From Anaerolineales bacterium (GTDB taxonomy: Bacteria > Chloroflexota > Anaerolineae > Anaerolineales > Villigracilaceae), in NCBI GenBank assembly GCA_014860745.1, contig JACZJC010000064.1:243556-307555 (forward strand): a DNA stretch of 64,000 bases, written 5' to 3'. The notes under the pieces were generated by a model. The model saw only the letters and a list, made by a program, of their open reading frames with translations. It ran no database searches and was not told where the DNA came from. A program made the position numbers and the translations under genes. Shown piece by piece: positions 40,392 to 49,161 of the stretch (position 1 is its first letter; every line of letters starts with the position of its first letter).

Positions 40392-40419
40392 TTGACGTAC
40401 CTAAGGAATTAGGTATAAT
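40392..40419 (+). promoter_or_regulatory. Strong sigma-70-type promoter of the peptide transporter operon
   Basis: TTGACG (40392-40397), a 16-base spacer and TATAAT (40414-40419). It predicts a leader of about 130 bases before the binding-protein start at 40558. The leader contains AAAGGAGGTGAT at 40464-40475, a full match to the anti-Shine-Dalgarno sequence, about 80 bases before the true start. Confidence 0.75.
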
Positions 40420-40557
40420 CTGATTTGCTTGTTAATGGTTATAGACCCCTTTTAAGTTTCGGTAAAGGAGGTGATACGGCAGAAGATACGAACAAAACGC
40501 AAGTTTTTCTGTGTCCAAAAATCCACCCTAAATTTTCTTCTTTGGAGGAGAAAAAAC

Positions 40558-42447
40558 ATGTTACGAAACCGTTTATTTTTTGTAATGGGTCTGTTGGTAA
40601 TCGCCAGCATGATCCTCACCGCCTGCGGTGGCACAGCCCCTGTTGCAACTGACGCTCCGGCCGCCATGACCGAGGCTCCCACTGGCGCGACGGAAGCGCC
40701 TGTAGTAGATGAGCAGACTTCCTTCACCACGCCTCACCCGATTTTGGGCGATCTCCGCGTGCGCCAGGCTCTGGCCTACTGCACCAATAAACTTGATATG
40801 ATCAAGTCTGTGTATCCTCTTCTCACCGAAGAAGAACAGGCTTCATTGGTCATGAACACCTTCATCCCGCGCGCTCACTGGGCGTATGCCGGCGATGAGA
40901 ACGTGACCGTTTACGAATTCGACGTTGAAAAGGGCAAGGCTTTGCTCGAAGAAGCTGGCTGGACCCTGCCCGAAGGCGCCGATTTCCGTGTAAACGCTGC
41001 CGGTGACGAACTCTCCCTGAAGTTCACCACCACCTCCGCTGCTTTCCGCCAGACTTGGGCCGCCATTTGGGAAGCTCAGATGGCTGAGTGCGGTGTCCGC
41101 GTTGTACGTCTGCACGCTCCCGCCTCCTGGTGGTTCGGTGACACCACTGGTATCGCCCGCCGCGACTATGAATTGGGCGCGTTCGCATGGGTTGGTCAGG
41201 CTGATCCTGGTGGCCAGACCCTGTATGCCTGCGATCAGATCCCGCTTCCTGAGAATGGTTGGGAAGGCCAGAACGCCATGGGTTGGTGTAATGAACTCGC
41301 CAGCACCAACATCAAACTTGCAAACAATACCCTCGTCAAAGATGACCGCATTGCTGCCTACACCATCGTCCAGCAGGAATTCACCAAGGACGTGCCCAGC
41401 ATTCCGCTCTTCAACCGCACCGAAACCTTCGCGACCTCGGCTGACCTGACCGGTTTCGCTCCCGCTCCTGGACAGGAATATTACAACTACAACGTTCAGG
41501 AATGGAAGAAGGAAGGCTCCGATACAGTCGTTCTCGGCTTCACACAGGAACCTGCCTCCCTGTTTGTTTTGGTGGAAGATGCCTTCGTAGCCAACATTGC
41601 CTACCAGATCATCCGCCCTGCCCAGGAAACCCACTTGAACTATGACTTCAAGGCCTCCCTGGTCAAAGAACTCCCGACTCTCGAAAACGGCGGAACCACC
41701 AACAACGATGTTGAGGTTTCCGAAGGCACCATGGTAGTGGATGCCGATGGCAACGTTGTTGAACTTGCAGCTGGCGTGTTCGTTAACAACGCCGCTGGCG
41801 AAAGAGTTGAGTTCACCGGTGGAACCGTCACCATGAAACAACTGGTCTCCCGCTTCGAAATCATCGATGGCCTGACCTGGGAAGACGGCACCCCCGTCTC
41901 CAGCGCCGACCTCGAACTTGGTTACAAAATCGACTGCGCTGAAGATTCCGGCGCAACCTCATTCATCACCTGCGAGAAGACCGCCGGCGTTGAGTTCCTC
42001 TCCGATGCTGTTGGTTACGTCCAGACTTGGATCCCCGGTGTTCAGGACCCGCTATACTTCGTCCCTGTTTGGCGCATCTATCCTGCTCATCAGTTGGGTG
42101 ATGTTCCCGCCGCGGAATGGGCGACCAATCCCCTCGTAGCTGAGACACCTCTTTCTTATGGTCCTTACAAGCTGGTTGAATGGGTCAAGGGCGAGAAACT
42201 GGTCTTTGCCGCGAATGAATACTGGGTTGGCGGCGCTCCTGCCTCCCCGAACTTCGTGATCCAGATCGTCACCGCTGAAAGCGCCGAAGCCTTGCTGCTC
42301 GGCGGCGAAGTCGACATCCTGGCTTCCGAAACCCTGGCTGGCCTCAATGAAACCCTGAAGGCTGCTGCAGATGAAGGCAAGATTGTTACCTACGTCGAAG
42401 CCGGCGGCACCTGGGAACATATCGACGTCCAGTTGTTCATCCGCTAA
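40558..42447 (+). CDS. Peptide ABC transporter substrate-binding lipoprotein with circularly permuted SBP5 fold
   Basis: 629 residues; ATG with GGAGGAG seven bases upstream. Signal peptide and lipobox LTAC (Cys23) lead to an Ala/Thr/Pro linker to about 55. Residues 60-316 match what is normally the C-terminal half of SBP family 5: PILGDLRVRQALAYCTNKLD, FDVEKGKALLEEAGW, LSLKFTTTSAAFRQTWAAI, TKDVPSIPLFNR. Residues 322-629 match the normal N-terminal half: VVLGFTQEPASLFVLVED, LTWEDGTPVSSADLELGYKI, IYPAHQLGDVP, YGPYKLVEWVKGEKLVF, LLGGEVDILAS. The protein ends at HIDVQLFIR, exactly where the first half would normally continue. It should bind peptides or similar solutes at the membrane and feed the downstream permeases and ATPases. 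Confidence 0.9.
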   Translation: MLRNRLFFVMGLLVIASMILTACGGTAPVATDAPAAMTEAPTGATEAPVVDEQTSFTTPHPILGDLRVRQALAYCTNKLDMIKSVYPLLTEEEQASLVMNTFIPRAHWAYAGDENVTVYEFDVEKGKALLEEAGWTLPEGADFRVNAAGDELSLKFTTTSAAFRQTWAAIWEAQMAECGVRVVRLHAPASWWFGDTTGIARRDYELGAFAWVGQADPGGQTLYACDQIPLPENGWEGQNAMGWCNELASTNIKLANNTLVKDDRIAAYTIVQQEFTKDVPSIPLFNRTETFATSADLTGFAPAPGQEYYNYNVQEWKKEGSDTVVLGFTQEPASLFVLVEDAFVANIAYQIIRPAQETHLNYDFKASLVKELPTLENGGTTNNDVEVSEGTMVVDADGNVVELAAGVFVNNAAGERVEFTGGTVTMKQLVSRFEIIDGLTWEDGTPVSSADLELGYKIDCAEDSGATSFITCEKTAGVEFLSDAVGYVQTWIPGVQDPLYFVPVWRIYPAHQLGDVPAAEWATNPLVAETPLSYGPYKLVEWVKGEKLVFAANEYWVGGAPASPNFVIQIVTAESAEALLLGGEVDILASETLAGLNETLKAAADEGKIVTYVEAGGTWEHIDVQLFIR

Positions 42448-42475
42448 TTTGTAAAAAAGTAAGCTGAGTTAGAAT

Positions 42476-42501
42476 GGGGTAGGCGCGCAAGTGCCTACCC
42501 C
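42476..42501 (+). promoter_or_regulatory. Hairpin between binding-protein and permease genes
   Basis: GGGGTAGGC and GCCTACCCC form a perfect nine-base stem followed by AATATATATATA, not a T run. Such structures usually protect the 3' end of the binding-protein message or let only part of transcription continue, giving more binding protein than permease. Confidence 0.65.
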
Positions 42502-42541
42502 AATATATATATAAAAATCCCGTCTGCCAGTTGGAGAAGTT

Positions 42542-43741
42542 ATGACTGCGTATCTGATCCGCCGTGTTTTGCAATCGATTTTGGTGGTATTTATCTCAGC
42601 AGTGGCCACCTATGTCCTGTTGAGTTTTGCGCCTGGAGGACCCATGGCGGGCTTGCGTCAAATCCAGCAATCCGGCCGGTTTCAGATCACAGAAGATGAC
42701 ATTGCCCGCATCCGCGCCTCCTTTGAACTTGACTTAAACCTTTGGGTACGATTCAGCCGCTGGTTGATCGGTATGCCCCGCGGACCGCTGGTAATTGGCG
42801 GAAATGAGTATTTTGGAGATATGGTTGTCGGCTGCCGCAAGCCTATCGAAGCTGAAGTATTAAATTCGCGCGGTGAATACGAGATCGTCGTGGTGGGGTG
42901 CAAGGAAAGTGTATATCTGAAAGACCTCGTCGGCCGTCGGACCAGCCGGGGCATTCTTTTGGGGGATTTTGGGTTGTCGTGGCGCATTTTGCGAGACCGC
43001 CCAGTCAGTGATCTTATTGAAAGCCGCTTAGCAAAAACCTTACAGTTGATCGGCCTCGAAACACTCTTGTCACTTGTGATTGGAATTCCGTTGGGGATCT
43101 ATTCAGCCGTCCGCCAGTATTCAAAATTCGATTATATTTTTACAACTCTGGCATTTATGGGCTCGGCCATGCCCAGTTTTTTCTTTGGCCTGCTTTTGAT
43201 CCTTTTATTTTCGATCCTTCCAAAAGGCGCGGGTCTGCCTTATATCCCCGCGGGTTTATCGGAGTCTGTTCGTGATTACACCATTCCCTGGATTGGCGAG
43301 GTGGCGGCCGGTTCTGCAAAGGATAGAATCCTGCATTTGATCCTGCCTGTTACCGTGTTGACCTTGATCAATGTTGCAGGGTGGAGTCGGTTCATTCGCG
43401 CCAGTATGCTGGACGTGCTGCGCCAGGATTACGTCCGCACAGCGCGCGCGAAAGGCTTGACAGAGATCGCTGTCATTATGAAACACGCACTAAGAAACGC
43501 CTTGATCCCGTTTGTCACAATTGTTGTATTCACGATACCGGGTTTGTTCAGCGGCGCGATCATTACGGAAAGTATCTTTGCCTGGCCGGGCATGGGGCGT
43601 TTGTATATCCTGGCACTGGGAGATTATGATTACCCGGTGGCCATGGCGATCTTCTTCATCCTGGCAGTTCTAACCGTAATTGCCACACTTTTGCGTGACA
43701 TACTCTATACGATTGTGGATCCCCGCATTCGTTTACAATAG
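42542..43741 (+). CDS. Peptide ABC transporter permease (DppB/OppB type) with extra outer loop
   Basis: 399 residues against about 310-340 for the family. TM1 is LIRRVLQSILVVFISAVATYVLLSFAPGG. The six-helix core ends with the EAA-type loop DYVRTARAKGLTEIAVIMKHALRNALIP and SIFAWPGMGRLY. Between TM1 and TM2 (about residues 81-138) lies an added region with two Cys (VVGCRKP and VVVGCKES) and beta character (EAEVLNSRGEYEIVVVG). It faces the outside, where the binding protein docks. GGAGAAG precedes the ATG. Second gene of the operon; forms the channel with the next gene's product. Confidence 0.92.
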   Translation: MTAYLIRRVLQSILVVFISAVATYVLLSFAPGGPMAGLRQIQQSGRFQITEDDIARIRASFELDLNLWVRFSRWLIGMPRGPLVIGGNEYFGDMVVGCRKPIEAEVLNSRGEYEIVVVGCKESVYLKDLVGRRTSRGILLGDFGLSWRILRDRPVSDLIESRLAKTLQLIGLETLLSLVIGIPLGIYSAVRQYSKFDYIFTTLAFMGSAMPSFFFGLLLILLFSILPKGAGLPYIPAGLSESVRDYTIPWIGEVAAGSAKDRILHLILPVTVLTLINVAGWSRFIRASMLDVLRQDYVRTARAKGLTEIAVIMKHALRNALIPFVTIVVFTIPGLFSGAIITESIFAWPGMGRLYILALGDYDYPVAMAIFFILAVLTVIATLLRDILYTIVDPRIRLQ

Positions 43742-43759
43742 CGTTGAGGATATTTTTCA

Positions 43760-44758
43760 ATGACTGTATCTGCCCAATTAGACAAGCTTGATGCTGAATC
43801 CGTAACCATCGAAGAGCGCAGTCCGTTCCAGATCGTTTTGAGGCGTTTTGTGCGCCATCGCCTGGCAATGGTTTCATTGGCCGTCATGGTGCTCATCTTC
43901 ATCGTCACCATCCTGGCGCCTTACATCACTTCATTCAAAGTCGATGAACTGAACGTCAATAAATACTTCGTGCCCTTTGGAACGGTGGACGAAGCAACCG
44001 GGCGGGTCCATTATCTTGGGACAGATAATATCGGGCGCGATTATTTTTCACGCCTGATCTATGCCGGACGAATTTCGTTGACGGTGGCTTTGCTCTCCGT
44101 GCTTATTTCCGAGACGATCGGAATTTTGGTTGGATCGGTTTCCGGTTTCTATGGCGGCTGGGTGGATGCGGTGCTCATGCGCTTTGTAGAGTTCATGCTC
44201 ACCATTCCAACCTTGCCCTTGTTGTTGATCATCTCCTCGATGCTTTTACGAAATGAAGACCTGATCCCCATCCCGGATTCGGTCTTGAATTTTGTCGGCA
44301 AATTGATGCTGCTTGGTCCGCGGGACGCCCGTAATGCGGTATTGATCGTGATCGTTCTGGCTGGCTTCGGCTGGCTCTCATCGGCACAATTGATGCGCGG
44401 TACGGTATTATCTTTACGTGAACAGACCTTCGTTGAAGCATCCCGATCGCTTGGCGCCACGAATATCTGGATCATTTTGAAGCATATGATCCCCAATGCC
44501 ATGGCCCCGATCATTGTGGATGCTTCACTGGGTCTTGCGGGATATGTTGTTGCCGAGGCGGCGCTTGCATTTCTCGGTTTTGGCATCCAGGACCCGGTTC
44601 CCACCTGGGGAAATATGCTCTCCGCCACACAGACCTATATGTTTGACAAACCCTGGCTGCCCTTGTTGCCTGGAATTCCGATCTTTGTCTGTTCCCTTGC
44701 CTTCAATTATATCGGCGACGGCTTGCGGGATGCGCTTGACCCACGTTTGAAGTTATAA
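43760..44758 (+). CDS. Peptide ABC transporter permease (DppC/OppC type)
   Basis: 332 residues. An N-terminal OppC-N segment (ERSPFQIVLRRFVRHRLAMVSLAVMVLIFIVTILAPY) precedes the core with HYLGTDNIGRDYFSRLIYAGRISL, the family's typical outer block. The EAA loop is FVEASRSLGATNIWIILKHMIPNAMAPII, and FLGFGIQDPVPTWGNML follows. It pairs with the DppB-type protein to form the membrane channel. It starts 18 bases after the previous stop. About 40 residues between the second and third core helices (RNEDLIPIPDSVLNFVGKLM) exceed the usual loop. Confidence 0.93.
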   Translation: MTVSAQLDKLDAESVTIEERSPFQIVLRRFVRHRLAMVSLAVMVLIFIVTILAPYITSFKVDELNVNKYFVPFGTVDEATGRVHYLGTDNIGRDYFSRLIYAGRISLTVALLSVLISETIGILVGSVSGFYGGWVDAVLMRFVEFMLTIPTLPLLLIISSMLLRNEDLIPIPDSVLNFVGKLMLLGPRDARNAVLIVIVLAGFGWLSSAQLMRGTVLSLREQTFVEASRSLGATNIWIILKHMIPNAMAPIIVDASLGLAGYVVAEAALAFLGFGIQDPVPTWGNMLSATQTYMFDKPWLPLLPGIPIFVCSLAFNYIGDGLRDALDPRLKL

Positions 44759-44792
44759 TCGGCAAGAAAAAATCTCAATTGCGGAGATCCCT

Positions 44793-45827
44793 GTGGCAAC
44801 GAACAACCAAAAACCATTGCTTGAAGTACGTAATCTAAAGACCTATTTTTATACCGAAGACGGCGTTGTCCGTGCTGTGGATGGGGTGAGTTTCGAAGTG
44901 AATCAAGGTGAAGTGCTCGGCATCGTGGGCGAATCAGGCTGCGGAAAGAGTGTCACGTCCCTTTCCATCATGCGGCTGATCAGCGTCCCTGGAAAGATCG
45001 AAGATGGCGAGATCCTCTTTGACGGCAAGGACCTGGTCAAGGCTACGGAAGAGGAAATGATGCAAGTACGCGGCAATCGCATTTCCATGATTTTCCAACA
45101 GCCCCAGTCTGCGCTCAACCCTGTGTTTCGGGCTGGCGACCAGATTTCGGAAGTTCTCAATATCCATCAGGATTTTGGGAAAGAGGCAGGCAAGAACCGC
45201 GCAATTGAGTTATTGAAACTGGTGGGCATTCCTGAACCTGAGAGCCGCGCGGAATCCTTTCCGCATGAGCTTTCCGGCGGCATGGCGCAGCGCGTCATGA
45301 TCGCGATGGCGCTTGCATGCGTTCCGGATCTCTTGATTGCAGATGAGCCGACCACTGCTTTGGATGTAACGATCCAGGCTCAAATCCTGGATTTGATGCG
45401 GGAAATGCGAAACCAGTTGGGCTCCGCCATGATATTGATCACCCACGATCTGGGCGTCATCGCTGAAATGGCAGACCGTGTCGCTGTGATGTATGCAGGT
45501 GAAATTGTTGAGCAATCGCCAGTTTCTTCGCTTTTCGACCTCCCGCTTCACCCCTACACCAAAGGCCTGATCGGTTCGATCCCGGTTCTCGGCGAAGTCC
45601 GCGAGCGATTGGATGTGATCCCCGGGTCGGTCCCAAACCTTGTCAACCTGCCTGCTGGCTGCCGTTTTGCTCCACGCTGCATGGCGCGCATTGAACACAA
45701 CTTGTCGATTTGTACCGATAAACGCCCTGAATTGGCGGATATTTCCGAGGGACATAAGGTACGCTGCTGGCTTTATCAGGACTCCGACCAGCACGTTGCC
45801 CCGCTAAAGCATGGAAGCAAATCCTAA
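44793..45827 (+). CDS. Peptide ABC transporter ATP-binding protein (DppD/OppD type)
   Basis: 344 residues from a GTG with GGAG seven bases upstream. Walker A is [11 protein letters not shown], the Q-loop lies in [12 protein letters not shown], the signature is LSGGMAQRV, Walker [13 protein letters not shown] and the H-switch THDLGV. The C-terminal oligopeptide-transporter extension ([19 protein letters not shown] to [16 protein letters not shown]) holds the Cys cluster of this family that can bind an iron-sulfur centre in homologues. It powers the transporter with the next gene's product. Confidence 0.94.
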   Translation: MATNNQKPLLEVRNLKTYFYTEDGVVRAVDGVSFEVNQGEVLGIVGESGCGKSVTSLSIMRLISVPGKIEDGEILFDGKDLVKATEEEMMQVRGNRISMIFQQPQSALNPVFRAGDQISEVLNIHQDFGKEAGKNRAIELLKLVGIPEPESRAESFPHELSGGMAQRVMIAMALACVPDLLIADEPTTALDVTIQAQILDLMREMRNQLGSAMILITHDLGVIAEMADRVAVMYAGEIVEQSPVSSLFDLPLHPYTKGLIGSIPVLGEVRERLDVIPGSVPNLVNLPAGCRFAPRCMARIEHNLSICTDKRPELADISEGHKVRCWLYQDSDQHVAPLKHGSKS

Positions 45828-45837
45828 AAGAGATGAT

Positions 45838-46836
<999 letters not shown>

Positions 46837-46845
46837 ATCAAAAGG

Positions 46846-46880
46846 AAAAAAAGACTGCCCGCAAGGCAGTCTTTTTTTCC
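46846..46880 (+). terminator. Terminator of the peptide transporter operon
   Basis: AAGACTGCC (46851-46859), loop CGCAA, GGCAGTCTT (46865-46873) with a long T run, and an A run on the other side. Confidence 0.9.
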
Positions 46881-46916
46881 TTTTTAACCCGCGCTCCTTT
46901 CACCATTCAACGTTGT

Positions 46917-46922
46917 TATAAT
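46917..46922 (+). promoter_or_regulatory. -10 box of the second binding-protein gene
   Basis: TATAAT preceded by no good -35 box. It lies between the operon terminator and the gene starting at 47052, so that gene has its own promoter. Confidence 0.45.
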
Positions 46923-47051
46923 TACATTAAAGATCGAGTTCGCAAAGCAGCCATCTTTTTGCGGCATCCCTCCAATTTTCGGGTTTTAGGAATCGTTTCC
47001 TCTTTGTCCAATTTCTCGACACCCAACACGGATAGTTATCGGCAGGCCACC

Positions 47052-48965
47052 ATGAAAAATAAGATCGTGTTTGTGTTTTTGGCGCTTCTCCTGATTACTG
47101 CTTGTTTAACCCCGCAATTACAGGAGACACCCGCGCCGTTATCCACACCTTTCCCAACCAACCCCCCTGACTCGGGTGTGGAAATTCCCCTGACGATATG
47201 CCTGGGCGCGGAACCGAACACCCTCTATCCGTTTGGCGATCTTAACGATGCCGCGCGGAGCGTCCTTGCCGCAATCTATGATGGGCCGCTCGATACGGTG
47301 GGGTATGAGTATCAACCGGTCATTTTCACGAAGATTCCGTCGTTTGAAAACGGGGACGCGCAAATCGTCAGAACCGCGGTACAGCCCGCAGGTCAGGTGG
47401 TGGATGCGAACGGAAACCTCGCCGCGTTGGAGGAGGGTGTGCGCGTCCGCCCTGCTGAATGTCGCAGCGAGGATTGCGTCATAACCTACGATGGCACAGC
47501 TGATTTGGAAATGGATCAAATGGTTGTTACCTTCCGCCTGCGCCCGGATTTGACCTGGGCCGACGGAACTCCTCTTACCGCCGATGACTCCGTCTATTCC
47601 TTTGAACTTGCATCGGAAGCGGATGTCAATTCGTATTTGATCGAACGCACACAGGTATACGAAGCCGCCGATGAACACACGCTCCAATGGTGGGGCATGC
47701 CGGGCTTCATCGACCCGGCCTTTTTCACCAATTTTTGGAATCCAGCACCGCAGCATGTTTGGGGTGAGTTTCCGGCCGGGCAATTACAAACTGTGGATGT
47801 TTCGTCCCGCTCGCCGCTTGGATGGGGGCCGTTTATGATGAAAGAGTGGATTGCGGGCGACCACATTGCCCTGACGAAGAATCCATACTACTTCCGCACG
47901 GGAGATGGCTACCCAAAAGTTGATGCGCTTAACTTTCGCTTCATTCCCAACCCGGACATGGCTCTGAGCGAATTGGTGGCAGGCCGCTGTGACATTCTCG
48001 ACCCAACCATCAACCTCGATGCTCATGCAGGCCTGTTACAGGAGATGCAAAAGGCCGGGCAGGCAAAGGCGTACTTCACCATTGGCATGAGCGTGGAATG
48101 GCTTGGGCTGGGACTTGTGCCCGCCTCTTACGATAATGGTTATGATATTCAAAGGGACCGCCAGAATGTCTTTGCAGACCAGCACACCCGCCAGGGAATT
48201 GCCTATTGCCTCGACAGACAATCAATCGTCGACCACGTATTATTCGGCCTGTCGACCGTTCCGGTAACTTATCTCCCCCCGGAACATCCTTTATACGACT
48301 CAAATATCGAACCCATTCCGTTTGACCCGCAAGTGGGAATTTCCCTGCTTAAGCAGGCGGGTTGGAATGACACTGACAACGATCCATCCACACCGCTTCG
48401 CGCCGTAAATGTAAAAAACGTCGCATATAACACAGAGCTGCAATTGAATTACTACACCACGACTGCCACACAGCGCAGGCAGGTGGTGGAAATTCTGGAA
48501 GAGTCACTTGCCAAATGCGGCATTGGGCTGAACGTGCAATACTTTTCCCAAAACGACTTATATGCATCCGGTCCGGCGGGTTTCCTTTTTGGCCGCAGCT
48601 TTGACATGGCTGAATACGCCCTGGGAGTCGACGGCATTGAACCGCCCTGCGGCTGGTTCACCACTGCGGAAATTCCCGATGAAGCTAATCAATGGAAAGG
48701 AACAAATCTGAGCGGCTACAGCAATAAGGAATATGACACGGCCTGTATCTCTGCCCAGCAGCTCCTTCCCGGCGATCCAGATTATATAGTCTTGCAGCGC
48801 CAGACCCAAAATATTTTCTCCACCGACTTTCCCGCCATTCCTCTTTTTTATCGCTTACGGGTTGCAGCAACCCGCCCTGATATATGCAATTTCGATTTCG
48901 ACCCGACGGCCAACCCGCTTTGGAACATCGAATCGATTGCGCGGGGCGATGACTGCGAAAATTGA
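47052..48965 (+). CDS. Peptide ABC transporter substrate-binding lipoprotein, normal domain order
   Basis: 637 residues from the ATG at 47052 (MKNKIVFVFLALLLITAC); the frame is open upstream but without signal. Lipobox ITAC at 15-18, then a short linker. SBP family 5 in standard order: PLTICLGAEPNTLYPFGD (46), LTWADGTPLTADDSVYSF (168), GWGPFMMKEWIAGDHIALTKN (257), VAGRCDILDPT (309), HTRQGIAYCLDRQSIVD (378), FDPQVGISLLKQAGW and FPAIPLFYRL. An insertion at about 100-158 (VVDANGNLAALEEGVRVRPAEC) is shared with the permuted protein's VVDADGNVVELAAGV. It has no permease of its own nearby and may serve the upstream transporter. Confidence 0.9.
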   Translation: MKNKIVFVFLALLLITACLTPQLQETPAPLSTPFPTNPPDSGVEIPLTICLGAEPNTLYPFGDLNDAARSVLAAIYDGPLDTVGYEYQPVIFTKIPSFENGDAQIVRTAVQPAGQVVDANGNLAALEEGVRVRPAECRSEDCVITYDGTADLEMDQMVVTFRLRPDLTWADGTPLTADDSVYSFELASEADVNSYLIERTQVYEAADEHTLQWWGMPGFIDPAFFTNFWNPAPQHVWGEFPAGQLQTVDVSSRSPLGWGPFMMKEWIAGDHIALTKNPYYFRTGDGYPKVDALNFRFIPNPDMALSELVAGRCDILDPTINLDAHAGLLQEMQKAGQAKAYFTIGMSVEWLGLGLVPASYDNGYDIQRDRQNVFADQHTRQGIAYCLDRQSIVDHVLFGLSTVPVTYLPPEHPLYDSNIEPIPFDPQVGISLLKQAGWNDTDNDPSTPLRAVNVKNVAYNTELQLNYYTTTATQRRQVVEILEESLAKCGIGLNVQYFSQNDLYASGPAGFLFGRSFDMAEYALGVDGIEPPCGWFTTAEIPDEANQWKGTNLSGYSNKEYDTACISAQQLLPGDPDYIVLQRQTQNIFSTDFPAIPLFYRLRVAATRPDICNFDFDPTANPLWNIESIARGDDCEN

Positions 48966-49008
48966 TGAATTCCCTCACCCGGCTGAGTTTACAGGTACGT
49001 AAGGAACG

Positions 49009-49037
49009 TTGTTTAGGGTTCCCAAACTTGCTATAAT
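49009..49037 (+). promoter_or_regulatory. Promoter before the response-regulator gene
   Basis: TTGTTT (49009-49014), a 17-base spacer, TATAAT (49032-49037). The transcript would start near 49044, just before the AGGAG of a 31-codon frame. Confidence 0.55.
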
Positions 49038-49065
49038 TCAGTTATCCATTTATTAGGAGTCGGCT

Positions 49066-49161
49066 GTGACCAAAACCGATCGCAATTCATTTTTTTTAGT
49101 CCGCGGAACATCAGGGAACAAAATCCAGGCAATCGACGAACAGGCATCTCATGGGTCATAA
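49066..49161 (+). CDS. Possible 31-residue leader peptide
   Basis: GTG start with AGGAG seven bases upstream. The peptide begins MTKTDRNSFFLVRGTSGNKI and ends QAIDEQASHGS, its stop overlapping the response-regulator start by 11 bases. The good ribosome-binding site and the overlap suggest it is translated and couples translation of the next gene. No family can be assigned at this length. Confidence 0.4.
   Translation: MTKTDRNSFFLVRGTSGNKIQAIDEQASHGS

Noticed and set aside
40223..40423. 66-codon plus-strand frame before the transporter promoter
   Set aside because: No ribosome-binding site, no family and runs into the promoter; treated as non-coding.
40843..41841. Minus-strand frame of 332 codons
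   Set aside because: Antisense to the permuted binding protein; Gly/Phe-rich with no recognisable domain.
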